A stretch of 64,000 nt of DNA from Actinoplanes sp. SE50/110 (GTDB lineage Bacteria > Actinomycetota > Actinomycetes > Mycobacteriales > Micromonosporaceae): NCBI RefSeq assembly GCF_900119315.1, contig NZ_LT827010.1:5737001-5801000 (forward strand). The letters are read 5' to 3'. The position numbers and the translations under genes are program-made. Each line of letters begins with the position of its first letter. Positions within the stretch are counted from its first letter, which is position 1. The notes under the pieces were generated by a model that searched no databases, was not told where the DNA came from, and worked only from the letters and a program-made list of their open reading frames with translations. Positions 35,903 through 44,639 of this stretch are shown here, piece by piece.

Positions 35903-36457
35903 TCAATCGTGCGGCATGATCGTGATCCGGGCGTCGTCGGCCAGCCGGTAGCCCACTCCGTAGACGGTGGTCACCGCGGGCACGCTGGCGCCCAGCTTGA
36001 GCCGCAGCCGGCGGACGTGCACGTCGACCGTGCGCTCCCCGGCCCGCTCGTAACCCCACACGCCGGCCAGCAGCTGGGCCCGGCTGAACACCCGGCGCGG
36101 CCGCTCGGCGAGGTAGAGCAGGAGGTCGAACTCGAGGCGGGTGAGCGGCACCGGCTCGCCCTCCAGCAGGACCTGGCGCGACCCGGTGAGCAGCCGCACC
36201 TCCGGCCCGGTGGGAACCGGCTCCGGCTCGGACTCGGCGGCCGCCGACGCGGACTCGACGGTCACCGTGCCCCGGCTCATCTCGACCAGCTCGCGGACCG
36301 CGGCGAGCAGCCGGTGGGCCTGCGGCGACACGGCGTCCCCGGTGAGCGGGATCGCGAGCGTCACGGTCAGCGCCGGCTCGGTGCGACGGTTGCCCGGGCC
36401 GCGACCCGGACCGGCGGAACGACGATCGGCACGTGGCGACAATGCGCTGACCGGCAT
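35903..36457 (-). CDS. Winged-helix (OmpR/PhoB-type) regulator without receiver
   Basis: A 184-residue protein. The C-terminal 95 residues are a PhoB-type winged helix: LEGEPVPLTRLEFDLLLYLA, RVFSRAQLLAGVWGY and RTVDVHVRRLRLKLG, ending TVYGVGYRL. The first ~85 residues hold LTVTLAIPLTGDAVSPQAHR and AVRELVEMSRGTVTVESASA, which do not form a receiver domain, and no phosphorylatable Asp is evident. It therefore probably acts without a cognate kinase. It forms an operon with the kinase-like gene. Two direct repeats upstream (36511-36551) may be its own operator. Confidence 0.82.
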   Translation of the reverse strand: MPVSALSPRADRRSAGPGRGPGNRRTEPALTVTLAIPLTGDAVSPQAHRLLAAVRELVEMSRGTVTVESASAAAESEPEPVPTGPEVRLLTGSRQVLLEGEPVPLTRLEFDLLLYLAERPRRVFSRAQLLAGVWGYERAGERTVDVHVRRLRLKLGASVPAVTTVYGVGYRLADDARITIMPHD

Positions 36458-36510
36458 TGGTTGGGACCCCCAGAATTTGCTGCGGCAAGCGAATACGATT
36501 GATCACTGTG

Positions 36511-36551
36511 CGTAATGCGGGCCTGATAATTCCGGTCATCCGTATTGCGGG
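36511..36551. promoter_or_regulatory. Direct-repeat pair, candidate operator of the winged-helix gene
   Basis: CGTAATGCGGG (36511-36521) and CGTATTGCGGG (36541-36551) differ at one base and begin exactly 30 bp apart, close to three helical turns. They lie 54-94 bp upstream of the winged-helix start in an AT-richer intergenic region. Spaced direct repeats are the usual binding mode of PhoB-type proteins, so autoregulation is plausible but unproven. Confidence 0.4.
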
Positions 36552-36685
36552 TCAAGTCACCATCCACAGTGTGAGAAACACGTTCCATATTGTTCCCGGT
36601 CACACCAATGCATTCCGGTAACGCTTTCTGTCAGCCATATTAAGCATGGCCGAACGCCACGCGTCTGAGCTGGGCCGGAACGTGA

Positions 36686-36717
36686 CCGGGGGCGCCGTAC
36701 AAGCACGGCGCCCCCGG
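36686..36717 (-). terminator. Hairpin terminator downstream of secA2
   Basis: A 13-bp perfect stem (CCGGGGGCGCCGT and its complement) with a 6-base loop, 22 bp after the secA2 stop on the minus strand. A T-rich tract (from the plus-strand gaaaaaaatc at 36721-36730) lies just before it on that strand. The stem is stable but is not followed by a T run. Confidence 0.75.
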
Positions 36718-36739
36718 GAAGAAAAAAATCTGCGTGAAA

Positions 36740-39031
36740 TCAGCCACCCGCGGTGAGCCGGCGGCCCACCGCGGCGATCAGCCGGTCCAGCTCGGAGCCG
36801 AACGGGTTGTCGTGCACCAGGTAGGTCCACGTCGCACTGGGCCGGACGATCTCCGCGCGGTCCGGCTCCCAGCCGTCGGTGAGGTCGACCTCCTCGAACG
36901 TCTCGATGGTCCGCTCCTCGACCTTGGTCAGCAGGTCCTGGAAGGCGGGCACCGCCGACCGGTGGAACTCGTCCAGCGGGTCCAGCTTGCCCAGCGCCCG
37001 CAGGTGCACGCCCTCGCGCACCTCGGACAGGTACGCCAGGTGGTCGGCCCAGAGCCGGTCCAGGTGGAACAGCGCGATCGCCCGGGCCGCGTCGGACAGC
37101 ACGTCCTCGTCGGTCTCCTTGGCCTTCTCCGAGGACCTCTCCAGCAGCATGATCGCCGCCACCTCGGAGGTGAGCAGCCGCTCGCGCCGCTCGGCCAGCA
37201 GCAGTCGCTGCTGCTCGATCACCACGCTGTACCGCCAGGTGTTGCGGTGGATCTCGTGGTTGACACCCTCGGCGACCCGCTGGGCGTGCTCGACCGCATA
37301 GTCCACCTGCGGGTCGTGCACCACGCCGTCCATGTCCATCCGCGGCGAGGCCGGCAGGATGTTGCCGGCGTGTCGGGAGACCAGCTCGTCCTCGAGGCTG
37401 ACGAAGAACACCGAGGTGCCCGGGTCACCCTGCCGACCGGCCCGGCCACGCAGCTGGTCGTCGACCCGGCGGCTGTCGTGCCGGCCCGCGCCGATCACGT
37501 ACAGGCCGCCCAGCTCGACCACCCGGTCGCGGTCCTTCTCGTCGCTGCCGCCCAGCCGGATGTCGACACCCCGGCCGGCCATCTGGGTGGAGACGGTGAC
37601 CGCGCCGACGGCGCCGGCCTCCGCGATGATCGCGGCCTCCTCGGCGTCGTTCTTCGCGTTCAGCACGCTGCACGGCACCCCGGCCTCGGCCAGCTGGGCC
37701 GCGAGCGTCTCCGACGCCTGCACGTCCAGGGTGCCGATCAGCACCGGCCGGCCCTTCTCGTGCGCGATCTTGATCTCCTCGACCAGCGCCTCGTCCCGGG
37801 TGTCGTGCGCCGAGTAGATCCGGTCCGGGTCGTCCTCGCGGATGTTCGGCGTGTTCGGCGGGACCACCGCGACCTCGAGCTTGAAATACTCCCGCAGCTG
37901 CTCGCCGACGTGCACCGCGGTCGCCGTCATGCCGCAGACGGTGCGGTAGAGCGCGATGAACGCCTGCACCGTGATGGTGTTGAGCACCTCGCCCTCGGCG
38001 GTGGCGGACAGCCCCTCCTTGGCCTCGACGGCCGCCTGCAACCCGTCCGGCCAGCGGCGACGCTGGGCGACCCGGCCGCGCATCTCGTCGATCAGTTCGA
38101 CCCCGCCGTTGCGCACGATGTAGTCCACGTCGCGGCGCAGCAGGGCGTGCGCGTGCAGCGCCACGTTCACCGCGGACAGCGTCGCGACCTGGTCGTCGGC
38201 GTACAGGTCGACGCCGCCGAGCTGCTCCTCGACGTTCTTCAGGCCGGACTCGGTGAAGGCGACGCTGCGGCCGTCCTCGGCCACCTCGTAGTCCTTGCCG
38301 GCCCGCAGCGTCCGGACCAGCTCGGCGGCCTCGTGCACCGGGTCGCTCTCCGACGAGGTGGAACCGGCCAGCACCATCGGCACCCGGGCCTCGTCGATCA
38401 GGATCGAGTCGGCCTCGTCGACGATCGCGGTGGCCAGCTCCCGCTGCACCCGGTCGGCCACGTCGGTGACCAGCTGGTCACGCAGGTAGTCGAAACCGGC
38501 CTCGGACACCGACACGTAGGTGACGTCGCACGCGTACGCCTCGCGGCGCTCCTGCGGGGTCATCGCCTCGGTGACCGAGCCGACCGTCAGGCCGAGCAGC
38601 GTGTAGATCGGCTCCATCCACTCGGCGTCCCGCTTGGCCAGGTAGTCGTTGACGGTCAGCACGTGCACCGGACCGTTGCCGAGGCGGGTGTGCCCGTAAG
38701 CGGCGATCGTCGCGGTCAGCGTCTTGCCCTCACCGGTGGCCATCTCGGCGACCCGGCCGGAGAGCAGCGCCATCGCGCCGAGCAGCTGCACGTCGTACGG
38801 CCGCTGGCCGATCGCCCGGCGGGCCGCCTCCCGGCCCACCGCGCAGACCTCGGTGAAATCGGCGGCCTCCCGAGCCGCGTCGGTCAGCGCCGCGTCGTCG
38901 AGCTCCTTGAGCGCCTCCTCGCGAGCCTCGATCGGCTCCAGGCGCCTCGACAGCGGCCCGAGGTCCACAGTCGTGCCGGGACGCTGCAAAAACTTGCGGA
39001 ATCGGTTCTTCATTCGCTGCGACACACCCAT
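36740..39031 (-). CDS. secA2: Accessory preprotein translocase ATPase SecA2
   Basis: A 763-residue DEAD-type motor. Walker A is AEMATGEGKTLT (Gly100-Thr104), Walker B AIVDEADSILIDEARVPM; the preprotein cross-linking and helicase regions are intact (STQMAGRGVDIRLGG, DDQLRGRAGRQGDPG). It is shorter than housekeeping SecA (about 900-950 residues) and lacks the C-terminal zinc-binding tail, as in actinobacterial SecA2, which exports a small set of proteins together with SecYEG. The start MGVSQRMKNRFRKFL at 39031 is chosen; an ATG at 39013 is also possible. No accessory Sec partner or typical substrate is adjacent. Confidence 0.93.
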   Translation of the reverse strand: MGVSQRMKNRFRKFLQRPGTTVDLGPLSRRLEPIEAREEALKELDDAALTDAAREAADFTEVCAVGREAARRAIGQRPYDVQLLGAMALLSGRVAEMATGEGKTLTATIAAYGHTRLGNGPVHVLTVNDYLAKRDAEWMEPIYTLLGLTVGSVTEAMTPQERREAYACDVTYVSVSEAGFDYLRDQLVTDVADRVQRELATAIVDEADSILIDEARVPMVLAGSTSSESDPVHEAAELVRTLRAGKDYEVAEDGRSVAFTESGLKNVEEQLGGVDLYADDQVATLSAVNVALHAHALLRRDVDYIVRNGGVELIDEMRGRVAQRRRWPDGLQAAVEAKEGLSATAEGEVLNTITVQAFIALYRTVCGMTATAVHVGEQLREYFKLEVAVVPPNTPNIREDDPDRIYSAHDTRDEALVEEIKIAHEKGRPVLIGTLDVQASETLAAQLAEAGVPCSVLNAKNDAEEAAIIAEAGAVGAVTVSTQMAGRGVDIRLGGSDEKDRDRVVELGGLYVIGAGRHDSRRVDDQLRGRAGRQGDPGTSVFFVSLEDELVSRHAGNILPASPRMDMDGVVHDPQVDYAVEHAQRVAEGVNHEIHRNTWRYSVVIEQQRLLLAERRERLLTSEVAAIMLLERSSEKAKETDEDVLSDAARAIALFHLDRLWADHLAYLSEVREGVHLRALGKLDPLDEFHRSAVPAFQDLLTKVEERTIETFEEVDLTDGWEPDRAEIVRPSATWTYLVHDNPFGSELDRLIAAVGRRLTAGG

Positions 39032-39186
39032 GGCGCGCAACGGTACTTTATTTCGCTGCCGTCCATCCGCCGGACTCCCGGGCACCGCCCGCAGGAGATT
39101 GCCCCCGGGAGTGGGTTTGCCCCCCGGGGTGGCCGGGCACCTGCTGTCTCAGCCTCCCGTCACCACCTGAAGGGAAGGAGATCCGC

Positions 39187-39924
39187 ATGCCCAGCCAGCT
39201 GGTCTGCCGGCCGGAGCAGGACCTCCCGGTGGCGGTGTTGTCGGTCAGCGGCACCCTGGACCGGCTCACCGGTGACGCACTGGGCCTGGCGGTCCGCCGC
39301 AGCCTCGCCGTCCAGCCGGTCAAACTGCTGCTCGACGTGAGCCGATTGAAGGTCGCCGACCCGCTCGCCCTCGGCACGTTCGGCTCGGTGGTCTGCCAGA
39401 CCGCGGAGTTCCCGAACGTGCCGATCGTCGTCTGCGGCGCCGACCCGGGCACCTGCGCCGCGCTGGCCGCCGCCCCGGACTGCGCCGCCGTCGAGATGGC
39501 CACCGACTGCGCGGCCGCCCTCGCCGAGGCCGGCCGGCAACCACTCCCGGAATCGGTGCGGATCCGCCTGCGCCCCGTCCCCGACGCCTGCCGCCAGGTC
39601 CGCCACCTGGTCGACCAGGCCTGCGCCCGCTGGCACCGCACCGAGTTCGCCGCCACCGCGGCGCTGATCGCCACCGAACTGGTCGCCAACGTGGTCCGGC
39701 ACGCGCACACCACCATGGTCTTCACCCTGGGCCTGCGCGACGGCACGATCACGATGGCGGTCCGCGACGGCAGCCGGCGCCTGCCGCGCTCGCTCGACCC
39801 CGGCGTCAGTGACGCCGGCGGCCGCGGGTTACGGCTGGTCCGGGAACTCTCGGCGGCGTGGGGCGTGCTGCCGGTCAGCGACGGCAAGGTGGTCTGGACA
39901 CAGCTGACTCCGGCCCTCCGCTGA
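39187..39924 (+). CDS. STAS domain fused to an RsbW-type ATPase
   Basis: A 245-residue fusion. Residues 1-105 form a STAS (anti-anti-sigma) domain (VAVLSVSGTLDRLTGDALGL, LLLDVSRLKVADPLALG); residues 125-245 form a HATPase_c domain of the anti-sigma kinase type (IATELVANVVRHAHTTMVFT, GGRGLRLVRELSAAWGV). The usual phosphorylated Ser of the STAS D-S-x-G site is absent (ADPLALG). A single chain thus joins two proteins that normally act against each other in sigma-factor partner switching. AAGGGAAGGAGA precedes the ATG. Partners are unknown. Confidence 0.88.
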   Translation: MPSQLVCRPEQDLPVAVLSVSGTLDRLTGDALGLAVRRSLAVQPVKLLLDVSRLKVADPLALGTFGSVVCQTAEFPNVPIVVCGADPGTCAALAAAPDCAAVEMATDCAAALAEAGRQPLPESVRIRLRPVPDACRQVRHLVDQACARWHRTEFAATAALIATELVANVVRHAHTTMVFTLGLRDGTITMAVRDGSRRLPRSLDPGVSDAGGRGLRLVRELSAAWGVLPVSDGKVVWTQLTPALR

Positions 39925-40033
39925 CCGCCCGATTGCCGGCGGTACGCCGGTGGCTCCGCGCCGCCGCCGGCGACGCGAGCCTGGAAGCCACCGGCGCCGG
40001 GAGCCCCGGGATCGGCGGCGCGAGCCAGGGGCG

Positions 40034-43000
40034 CTAGCGGCGCGGCAAGCCGCTCGGTGCGCTGGCCGGGTCGTCCGGGCCGTCTTCCGCCGGGCCGGCG
40101 CCGCGGGAGGGCTGGGCGCCGGCGCGGCCCGGCAGACCGGACGGGGCGCTGGTCTCGTCCATCGGCGCACCCGAGGGCTCCGCCTGGTCTGCGGCCGGCG
40201 GGGTGTGCTGGCCCATGTCCGGTGCCTGCAGCCCGGGACGGGTCTGACCCATGTCCGGGACCTGGAGCGCGCCCGGACGGTTGTGCTGCCCCATGTCCGG
40301 CGGCTGCAGCCCGGATCGCGCCGCGCCGTCGGCCGGCGGATTGTGTTGCCCCATGTCGGGGGCCTGCAGCCCGGAACGCTGAGCGGGCCCGGCCGGCGGG
40401 TTGTGCTGCCCCATGTCCGGCGCCTGCAGCCCGGAACGCTGAGCCGCACCGGCCGGCGCCTTGTGCTGCCCCATGTCCGGCGCCTGCAGCCCGGAACGCT
40501 GAGCCGCACCGGCCGGCGCCTTGTGCTGCCCCATGTCGGACGGCTGGAGGCCGGGGCGGGCCTGCCCCATGTCCGGCGGCTGAAGACCCGGACGGGCCTG
40601 CCCCATATCGGGCGGCTGAAGACCCGGACGAGCCTGTCCCATGTCCGGCGACTGGAGACCGGCCGGACCGTGAGCGGTGGACTCCGGCTGGCCCGTCGCG
40701 GCGCCGGTCATGACGGCGGCCGACGGCAGGAAGTCACCGCCCGCGGCGGCCGGCTTCATCCCGGGCGCGGGCTGGTGGATCGGCGCCGGCGGCGGAATGC
40801 TCCCCGCCTGCGGGTCGGCGGCACCGGGGGTGCCGGGCACCACCGGCACACCCGGCTGGGGCGGCATCCCCCCGACGGGCGGCATCCCCGGATGCGGGGG
40901 CGGCATCATCCCGGCCGGGCCGCCGGAGGGCCGCGCCGAACGGGTGAAGCGCGGGGCGTCCAGCGGGCTGTTCTGCTGGCTGTACGTGGGCACGCCCATC
41001 GGCGCCTGCCCCTCCCCCGGTTGCGGCGCCATTCGAACGGGTGCGACACCCGCGGACGGCGGAGCCATCGGAGCCGGCATGTGCCCCGCCGGCGGCGGCG
41101 CCATCGAAGCGGGCGCGACACCCGACGGCGGCGCCATCGAAGCGGGCACCGAACCCGACGGTGGGGCCATCGAAGCGGGCACCGAACCCGACGGTGGGGC
41201 CATCGAAGCAGGCGCATGTCCGGTGGGAGGCGCCATCGGAGCAGGCGCATGCCCCTGTGGTGGCGGGGCCATCGGGGCCGGCGCGACACCCGTCGGTGGC
41301 GGCATCGGAGCCGGCCCGGGACCCGCGGGCGGCGGCGCCGTCGGCTGCTGCACCGCACCGGGGGCAGCCACGGCCCAGGGCGGCGGCGCCCCGTCACCGT
41401 TGTCGCCGGGCACGGCCGTCATCGGCGGTACGCCGGTGCCGGCCACGCCGTCCCCACCCGGGTTGCCGGGCGCCGGCCACGCGGGGTTCACCGGCGAGTC
41501 CGCCGGAGCGGAGGTCGCCCACGGCGGCGTGCCGGTCATCGCCGCGGCGGGCGCGTTCCCTGCGTCGTCGGACAGCGAGGGAAGGTTCACCCCGGTACCC
41601 GCACCGAGCCCGGTCGGTCCCGCCGGGCCGCCGAGTCCCGACGGCGCGCTCAGGCCGGAACCGGCCGCATCACCCGGCGTGTCGTCGGCTGGCGGCCACG
41701 GCTTGAGCCCGCCGGACACCGGCTTCTCGACGGCTGCGGCCGGCGGCCACGCGCGATCTCCGCCCGCGGCACCGCCGACTCCGGGAACGGCGGCCGACCC
41801 GGTCGCGTTCCCGGTGGGCGAGCCCGCACCGCCAGGCACACTCTCCGGCGGAGGCCAGGCTCGCAGTCCCCCACCGGCCGCCCCCGCGCCAACCCCGCCG
41901 GACGCCGCAGAACCTCCCTCGCCGGAGCCCGGCGCGCCCGGCCCGGCGACGGAGGAGCCGACACCGCCCAGCCCCGGAGCGGAGACACCGAGCGCAGACG
42001 CGCCAGGACCGCCCAGCCCGGCAGCGGACGCGCCCCAGCCGCCGAGCCCCGCCGGGCCCGATCCCGGTTCGCCGGTACCGGGCGCACCAGCCAGCCCAGA
42101 ACCAGGGCTGTCAGCCAACGAAGCACCTGCACCACCCATCCCCGTCAAGCCGGAACCGGGGCGGCCGCCGGACGGCTCGACCCCGATGTCACCGGATCCC
42201 GTTGCACCGGCACCAGCGCCCGGCCCGGAGCCGGGGGTGCCGAAGTCCGTCGTGCCGGTCTCCCCGACCGGCGGCCAGGCCCGCAGCCCGCTACCCGAAC
42301 CGGTCGCCGAGGTACCGTCAGTCGCGGGCCACGCCCGCTGCCCGCCGTCCTGAGCCGTCTCGCCGCTCTCCGCCGACGGCCACGCCCGCAGCCCACCGCC
42401 CGAGCCGCTCGCCGGACCATCCTCCGCGGGCGGCCACGCCCGCAAGCCACTACCCGAGCCGCTCTCCGGACCACCCTCCGCGGGCGGCCACGCCTGCGGC
42501 CCGGTACCGGAGCCGCTCTCCGTGGGCAGAAAGGCCCGCAGCGCAGCGGCCGAGTCCCTCTCCGGGTCACTGTCCGCTGCCGGCCACGCCCGCAGCGGGC
42601 TGCCTGATCCGCTCCCCGAGCCGCTCGCCGCGGGTGGCCAGGCGCGCTGGCCACCATCCAGAGCCGCATCGCCGTCTCCGGCCGGCGGCCACGAGAGGGC
42701 GGCCGGCGACTCGGCGGTGGGGGCGGGCGAGGAGGGCGCCGCGTGCGCGCCGCGGCCCGGCGCGCGGCCCTCCGGCGACCGACTGACGAAGGGCTGACCG
42801 CTCGACGGCTGAGCGCTCGACGGCTGACCGCTCGACGGCTGACCGCTCGACGGCTGACCGCTCGACGGCTGACCGCTCGACGGCTGACCGCTGGAGGTCC
42901 GGCCGTCGGCGGGGGACGGCTCGTCGCCGGTGGCCCAGGCGCGCAGCGGGGAGGCGTCGGCCGCCGCGCCGTTCACGCCGGGGGTGCCGTCGCGGCCGTG

Positions 43001-43888
43001 CCGACCGGCTTCGGGGGTCGCTTCCCCGCCGGGTGGCGGTTCGGCCGAGCCGAGTCCGGACACGGTCAAGCCACTCGCGCTCGGCGCACCATTCGTACCA
43101 TTGCTCGATGTCTGCGAAATAAATCCCGGGCCGGAGTTCGCCCCCGGCCCGGTTGCCGCCGGGGCCGGCCCGGCGTTGCCGCCCGCGCCGGCTCCGGACT
43201 GGCCGCCGCCGGTGCGCGGAAGACCGCCGAGCCGGGATTCGGTCCACGATTCCCCGCCCGCGGACGCCCAGGGCCGCTCGTGGGTGCCGGTCGGTTCGGT
43301 GGCCCACCTCGGCAGCTCCGTCGAGAGCGGCCCGCCGGCCGACTCCCCCCCGTCCCCAGCCGGCGGACCAGCGGAGGCGCCGGGCAGCGGTCCGACGGAG
43401 GCACCGGACAGGGGTCCAGCGGAGGCGCCGGGCAGCGGTCCCGCGGAGGCGCCGGACAGCGGTCCCGCAGAGGCACCGGACAGCGGGCCTTCGGAGGCGC
43501 CGGGGAGGGGATCGGTGAGCGGGTCGGCCGACGGGGCGACCGCGGCCCACGGCGCGAGTGCCGACGGCGTACCACCGGCAATCGGTCCGGAGCCGAGCGG
43601 ATCCGCAACCTCTTCCGAAGCGGTCCAGGAGGGCAGGAAGGCGGGTTGCCCGGGCGGCGGGGCGAACGCGACCCGGGTGGCCGCGACCAGGCCGGACGCC
43701 TCGGCGAGTCCGGCGGCGGCGAGTACTTCGGCGGCGGCCTGCCCGGAGCGGCAGGGCAGCGGTTCGCCGCAGGCGGGACAGCGGGTCAGACCCTCGCGCG
43801 GCCCCTCACCACCGGCGTGTGCGGCGAGCATGTCACGCGCGGTGCGCGCCAGCACACTATCCGGTTTGACATAGTTCGTCGGTGCCAC
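40034..43888 (-). CDS. Giant repeat-rich protein with N-terminal Cys cluster
   Basis: A 1,284-residue, Gly/Pro/Ala/Ser-rich protein with no signal peptide or membrane segment. The N-terminus is ordered: NYVKPDSVLARTARDMLAAH then TRCPACGEPLPCRSG (Cys37, 40, 46), a partial zinc-ribbon. Then come distinct repeat blocks: octads PLSGASAG, pentads SSGQP, about ten LRAWPPAE-type units, PASMAPPSG units, and ten C-terminal LQxPDMGQ units spaced 12 or 20 residues. The frame is favoured over plus-strand frames because its third positions are almost all G/C and its repeats are periodic in protein. The GTG at 43888 has GGAG 5 nt upstream. No family was recognised; a scaffold or multivalent binding role is inference. 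Confidence 0.72.
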   Translation of the reverse strand: MAPTNYVKPDSVLARTARDMLAAHAGGEGPREGLTRCPACGEPLPCRSGQAAAEVLAAAGLAEASGLVAATRVAFAPPPGQPAFLPSWTASEEVADPLGSGPIAGGTPSALAPWAAVAPSADPLTDPLPGASEGPLSGASAGPLSGASAGPLPGASAGPLSGASVGPLPGASAGPPAGDGGESAGGPLSTELPRWATEPTGTHERPWASAGGESWTESRLGGLPRTGGGQSGAGAGGNAGPAPAATGPGANSGPGFISQTSSNGTNGAPSASGLTVSGLGSAEPPPGGEATPEAGRHGRDGTPGVNGAAADASPLRAWATGDEPSPADGRTSSGQPSSGQPSSGQPSSGQPSSGQPSSAQPSSGQPFVSRSPEGRAPGRGAHAAPSSPAPTAESPAALSWPPAGDGDAALDGGQRAWPPAASGSGSGSGSPLRAWPAADSDPERDSAAALRAFLPTESGSGTGPQAWPPAEGGPESGSGSGLRAWPPAEDGPASGSGGGLRAWPSAESGETAQDGGQRAWPATDGTSATGSGSGLRAWPPVGETGTTDFGTPGSGPGAGAGATGSGDIGVEPSGGRPGSGLTGMGGAGASLADSPGSGLAGAPGTGEPGSGPAGLGGWGASAAGLGGPGASALGVSAPGLGGVGSSVAGPGAPGSGEGGSAASGGVGAGAAGGGLRAWPPPESVPGGAGSPTGNATGSAAVPGVGGAAGGDRAWPPAAAVEKPVSGGLKPWPPADDTPGDAAGSGLSAPSGLGGPAGPTGLGAGTGVNLPSLSDDAGNAPAAAMTGTPPWATSAPADSPVNPAWPAPGNPGGDGVAGTGVPPMTAVPGDNGDGAPPPWAVAAPGAVQQPTAPPPAGPGPAPMPPPTGVAPAPMAPPPQGHAPAPMAPPTGHAPASMAPPSGSVPASMAPPSGSVPASMAPPSGVAPASMAPPPAGHMPAPMAPPSAGVAPVRMAPQPGEGQAPMGVPTYSQQNSPLDAPRFTRSARPSGGPAGMMPPPHPGMPPVGGMPPQPGVPVVPGTPGAADPQAGSIPPPAPIHQPAPGMKPAAAGGDFLPSAAVMTGAATGQPESTAHGPAGLQSPDMGQARPGLQPPDMGQARPGLQPPDMGQARPGLQPSDMGQHKAPAGAAQRSGLQAPDMGQHKAPAGAAQRSGLQAPDMGQHNPPAGPAQRSGLQAPDMGQHNPPADGAARSGLQPPDMGQHNRPGALQVPDMGQTRPGLQAPDMGQHTPPAADQAEPSGAPMDETSAPSGLPGRAGAQPSRGAGPAEDGPDDPASAPSGLPRR
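40195..40640 (-). repeat. DNA repeats encoding the LQxPDMGQ units
   Basis: Ten copies of an eight-residue core (LQAPDMGQ, LQPPDMGQ and similar). In the centre the period is 60 bp; the two units covering about 40405-40524 are almost identical in DNA, and flanking units have a 36-bp period. The near-identity suggests recent expansion by unequal recombination or slippage. Confidence 0.8.
42796..42885 (-). repeat. Six tandem 15-bp units (SSGQP pentads)
   Basis: The plus strand repeats GACCGCTCGACGGCT six times in register from 42796 (42796, 42811, 42826, 42841, 42856, 42871), with one base changed in the second unit. It encodes Ser-Ser-Gly-Gln-Pro pentads of the repeat protein. Copy number is likely to vary between strains. 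Confidence 0.9.
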
Positions 43889-44117
43889 TGGTCTCCGCCC
43901 CCCGTCCGCGCCGAGGTTCGCGCGACTCCTCGTCCAGTTCACCCCGACGGGTGGCCCTGACGTGCGGGTTTCCGCAACCCGGTGGGAATTGCCCGGTTTC
44001 TGGCCCGGAGGGCGTTGCCGATTGATAAGGAGAAGAAGATCGGGAATTTACGATTCACTCACGGTGCTCGGGTAAGTCCTGTCCGTAACATTGAGGAACA
44101 TCCAGGAGGTGATCCCC

Positions 44118-44639
44118 ATGGACGACACCGAGCTGCACCGCGAGCGGATCCTCCGGCACGTCAGTCCGATCATCACCGGCCGGTTCATCGGCTTCCAGCC
44201 GTCGTACACCCGGGAGGTGCGGGTGGGGCGGCCATTGGCGGTCGCGGTGTTCCTCACCGCCGGCATCGCCCAGCTCCTGGCCGCGCTGCTGCGGATGAAA
44301 CCGGCCCGGCGCAGCCTGCGTGAGCTGCGCAGCGGCCCGGAGTTCCTGGTCACCCCGGTCCGCCTGCGCGACGATCTGGGGCAGACGTACGAGATCGAGA
44401 TGCACGGGCAGTTGCCGCAGTCCGCGCTGCACCGCGGCGACCTGGTGCAGGTGCGCACCGAGCCGCAGCGGGACCGGACCCTGCCGGTGCGGCTCACCCA
44501 GGTGGTGAACCTGACCACCATGCAGCCGCTCACCCCGCGCATCCCGACCCGCTGGTCACACCTGGGCCCGGCGATGCTGCTGCAGGCGGCGGCCGGTCTG
44601 GTGGTGGCCGGGATCATCATGGCCGCGATCCTCCGCTAG
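44118..44639 (+). CDS. Small membrane protein, function unknown
   Basis: A 173-residue protein. A hydrophobic segment (AVAVFLTAGIAQLLAALL) follows an amphipathic N-terminus (LRHVSPIITGRFIGFQPSYT). A short beta-rich middle (EFLVTPVRLRDDLGQTYEIE) resembles an OB-like or stomatin-type nodule, and a C-terminal hydrophobic helix (AAAGLVVAGIIMAAIL) ends the chain. The start ATG has a near-perfect AGGAGGTGATCC ribosome site, suggesting high translation. No family was recognised. It stands alone between the repeat protein and the glutamate-cysteine-ligase-like gene. Confidence 0.75.
   Translation: MDDTELHRERILRHVSPIITGRFIGFQPSYTREVRVGRPLAVAVFLTAGIAQLLAALLRMKPARRSLRELRSGPEFLVTPVRLRDDLGQTYEIEMHGQLPQSALHRGDLVQVRTEPQRDRTLPVRLTQVVNLTTMQPLTPRIPTRWSHLGPAMLLQAAAGLVVAGIIMAAILR

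Noticed and set aside
40677..42353. A second plus-strand frame (558 codons, Gly/Pro-rich) in the same gene
   Set aside because: The periodic DNA of the minus-strand gene leaves several frames open. There is no start context and no ordered domain here.
39950..42607. A plus-strand frame of 885 codons across the repeat-protein gene
   Set aside because: The product is Arg/Gly/Pro-rich without periodic protein repeats or a ribosome site, and the minus-strand frame has better third-position GC; it is a shadow of the repetitive gene.
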